Under the pieces are notes generated by a model, which was given only the letters and a program-made list of their open reading frames with translations, was not told where the DNA came from and did no database searches. Both the position numbers and the translations under genes were made by a program. DNA of 45,483 nt from an uncultured Neisseriaceae bacterium (GTDB taxonomy: Bacteria; Pseudomonadota; Gammaproteobacteria; Burkholderiales; Neisseriaceae), in assembly GCA_946481965.1 (NCBI GenBank), contig CAMLPN010000015.1:1-45483 (forward strand), written 5' to 3'. Below are positions 43,615-45,483 of the stretch, piece by piece (position 1 is the stretch's first letter; each line of letters opens with the position of its first letter).

Positions 43615-45352
43615 CACATTTTCCTGCTAAAAAATTATACATATTTTCAATGTCTACACTGATTTCACGTGGTGGTATTTCATTGATATAGGACTGAAGC
43701 TTCTCAGCATCTAAACCCACCCCCGTAGTATCAATCAATTTTGTCATATAATCTTTAACCTTCAATCGTCGGATTCCATCATTGTCACCAGGCTCATTTT
43801 CTTTGAGGTGATAATCTAAACCTAAATGACCATTATTAACTTTTTCTAATAATTTATATTTAGTTAATGCTGTGTAAGATAAAAGGTAGTTTTTTATTTC
43901 TCTGTGCCGCCAGGCAAGTAAATATATTTTTATATTATTGTTTGTTTCAAGGGTCTTTATTTGTTTTTTAAAATTCTCCCCCTTCACTACAACACCTGTT
44001 TGGTGATCAATTTCTATAGGGGCTTCATCTTTATCACAGATTAAGAAGATAACTCTGGTAGCTCTACTATCTCTAGGTTTATGAGATAAAAATGAACTAA
44101 CCCAATCAAATTTAGCTTTACCAAACTCCTCTGTTATACTGCCATAACTGGAAGATTTTTTAAACGACTGGATACTTAATAATTTGTCAGTATCTAAACC
44201 TTTTCTTGTGGCCAGTTGGCGAAAAATTTCCCAATCGTTATAGTGGTCCATCAGCACAATATGTTCAAGCTTAGAGCAAATATCAAACTGAACAGATTCC
44301 ATCCAAGAAAGTACAGATAACCTATCAATGATTGCTTTGACTTTGTTATTTTCTTGTATTAATCCTCTTTCTACAACTTTTAAATTTTCAATACGATGTT
44401 TAGGAAAGGTTATAGAGTCAAGTAAATGGGTAGTTGTCCATGCATTGCCTTCAATCTTATGCAAAGTCTCCCATAAGTTTTCTATATTTTTATAATGTAA
44501 GTGTGAGTCAACTTCATCTAACAGAAATAAAGTATCTTTACTATCAAATAGATCAATTAAAGCATATAAGAATAAGAGTTGATATTCTCCATCACTGACA
44601 TCATTTAGCTCAATACCTTCTTTAAAAATTAACTCCATGGAAGGCTTTACAATAAAATAATCATTATCAGCAGCTTGCGTAAAGAAGGTAATTACAGAGT
44701 CAAAAAACTCATCCTCTGCATCTTTAAATGAGGGATTAGAAAAATTATTATTCGATAAAGTGATCGTACGCGCATCAAGGGGGTGCTCAAAATCATAATC
44801 GCTATCAACAATGGTATTTATAAAGCTTTCTAATGTTCTATGATAAGCAGAGTCGCGTAGTGTATCAGTGTCACCTTCAGCCTGTTTTTCTAATGCCATT
44901 TGTACCCTGTTAACATAGGCTTGATTAACTTGCACAGTTACTTTTAGCGTAGAGGTTAAATCCTCCTTACCATTTTCTGATATAGTGATATAGTCATTCT
45001 TCAATAAAAAGCTTCGAACCTTACCTTGTTCTTTTGTAATAGTGGCAATGAAAATAAGTAATTTAGACCATGTCTTATCATAATAGCAACAGTCTAATCT
45101 AAGACCTCGATTAGCTTGTCGTTCTTTTGCCAAGTAGCTTGAAAAGTAAGCAGAGTATTTTTCATTTTGTCCTGAAGAAAAACAAACAACTTTCATCTCT
45201 GGGACACAATTATGTTGTAAACGGTTTTGAAAAATCGATTGTAATATCGAAGATTTTCCCGCCCCGTTCTCTCCAATTAATGCAGTTATACTCTCAAAAT
45301 TTATATCTTGCTCATTATCACAAAGTTTATTTTTAGGTAGTTTTATTTGCAT
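43604..45352 (-). CDS. ABC-type ATPase with TOPRIM-like C-terminal region (OLD-like)
   Basis: 582 residues. Walker A GENGAGKS is at 27-34, the signature-like loop DVSDGEYQLLFLYALI begins at 251, Walker B LFLLDE is at 275-280 with VDSHLH, and the switch histidine is in TTTHLLDS. The layout is that of AAA_15/AAA_21 SMC-like ATPases of OLD and retron-associated effectors. The C-terminal 220 residues fit a diverged TOPRIM: EHIVLMDHYNDWEIF (363-377), VIFLICDKDE (434-443) and WRHREIKNYLL (481-491). The first motif has D where OLD nucleases have E, so nuclease activity is uncertain. It follows an unidentified gene by 6 bases and overlaps the methylase gene, so the three look co-transcribed. Confidence 0.75.
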   Translation of the reverse strand: MQIKLPKNKLCDNEQDINFESITALIGENGAGKSSILQSIFQNRLQHNCVPEMKVVCFSSGQNEKYSAYFSSYLAKERQANRGLRLDCCYYDKTWSKLLIFIATITKEQGKVRSFLLKNDYITISENGKEDLTSTLKVTVQVNQAYVNRVQMALEKQAEGDTDTLRDSAYHRTLESFINTIVDSDYDFEHPLDARTITLSNNNFSNPSFKDAEDEFFDSVITFFTQAADNDYFIVKPSMELIFKEGIELNDVSDGEYQLLFLYALIDLFDSKDTLFLLDEVDSHLHYKNIENLWETLHKIEGNAWTTTHLLDSITFPKHRIENLKVVERGLIQENNKVKAIIDRLSVLSWMESVQFDICSKLEHIVLMDHYNDWEIFRQLATRKGLDTDKLLSIQSFKKSSSYGSITEEFGKAKFDWVSSFLSHKPRDSRATRVIFLICDKDEAPIEIDHQTGVVVKGENFKKQIKTLETNNNIKIYLLAWRHREIKNYLLSYTALTKYKLLEKVNNGHLGLDYHLKENEPGDNDGIRRLKVKDYMTKLIDTTGVGLDAEKLQSYINEIPPREISVDIENMYNFLAGKCDGK

Positions 45353-45358
45353 CTTATA

Positions 45359-45483
45359 CTAACTCGCAACAATAACTGAGTGTAAGGTATTAACGTATTT
45401 TGAAATAAAGGCTACATTATCACCAAACACTTCCTGCCAGTCATAGCTGTCAAAAGGTGACTCATTGATCAATACATCAGTAG
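45359..45483 (-). CDS. 3' end of an unidentified gene, first in the ATPase-methylase operon
   Basis: Only the last 41 codons are inside the window: TDVLINESPFDSYDWQEVFG, then DNVAFISKYVNTLHSVIVAS and TAG at 45359-45361. The stop lies 6 bases before the ATPase ATG, so it is probably part of the same operon. The fragment is too short to assign. It might be the nuclease or sensor component of the system. Confidence 0.5.
   Translation of the reverse strand, partial: TDVLINESPFDSYDWQEVFGDNVAFISKYVNTLHSVIVAS

Noticed and set aside
41683-45483. Ordinary type I restriction system
   Set aside because: The specificity domain is fused to the methylase and no HsdR motifs (DEAD-box helicase) are visible. 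A normal HsdR could still lie outside the window, so this is only provisionally rejected.

Overview
The window looks like a chromosomal segment of a low-GC member of the Neisseriaceae, close to the Snodgrassella/Simonsiella group. Supporting features are the block kdsD-kdsC-lptC-lptA-lptB-rpoN-hpf, a MisR/MisS (CpxRA-like) two-component pair, a PglL-type O-oligosaccharyltransferase, and a 12-mer at 17932-17943 (AGGCTGCCTGAA) that I recall as the Simonsiella-type DNA uptake sequence dialect. The genus is inferred from the sequence, not proven. No rRNA, tRNA, CRISPR array, transposase or prophage gene was recognised.

Layout. (a) 1-7258 is an AT-rich accessory zone: the 5' end of a nucleoid-associated protein gene, a SotB-type efflux gene, a secreted SH3-like protein, a tandem duplication of a PoNi-type (DUF1910/DUF1911) immunity gene with a small membrane protein between the copies, and a NACHT NTPase of the kind found in bacterial antiphage NLR-like proteins. 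Degraded coding tails lie immediately upstream of the immunity-like genes, as expected when toxin genes are lost and their immunity genes kept. (b) 7452-18795 is core: fhs, tal, the Kdo/LPS-transport operon running into rpoN and hpf, a glycine-zipper lipoprotein, a TerC-CBS-CorC membrane protein and engB. (c) 19138-24797 on the minus strand holds misS, misR, pglL and tatCBA. (d) 24879-29652 is a histidine gene cluster (hisB, hisH, hisA, an unknown membrane gene, hisF, hisI, hisE) that runs into tatABC. (e) 29863-33607 holds phoH, an SDR oxidoreductase, and a TetR regulator next to an AcuI-type reductase, with a clear promoter/operator between the last two. (f) 33934-36430 is a second accessory pocket: two secreted proteins of unknown function plus degraded coding tails. 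(g) 36782-41201 holds maf, a small lipoprotein, and a compact operon of a UmuD-like protease, a DnaQ-exonuclease/GIY-YIG fusion and a UmuC polymerase. (h) 41278-45483 is a candidate defence operon running off the window edge: an unidentified gene, an ABC-type ATPase with a TOPRIM-like C-terminal region, and a DNA adenine methylase fused to a type I specificity (HsdS-like) domain.

The most unusual content is (1) the immunity genes carrying remnants of lost toxin tails, (2) the ATPase/TOPRIM-like plus methylase-specificity fusion operon, and (3) the umuD / exonuclease-GIY-YIG / umuC operon. All functional statements come from reading motifs by eye; no database search was possible.
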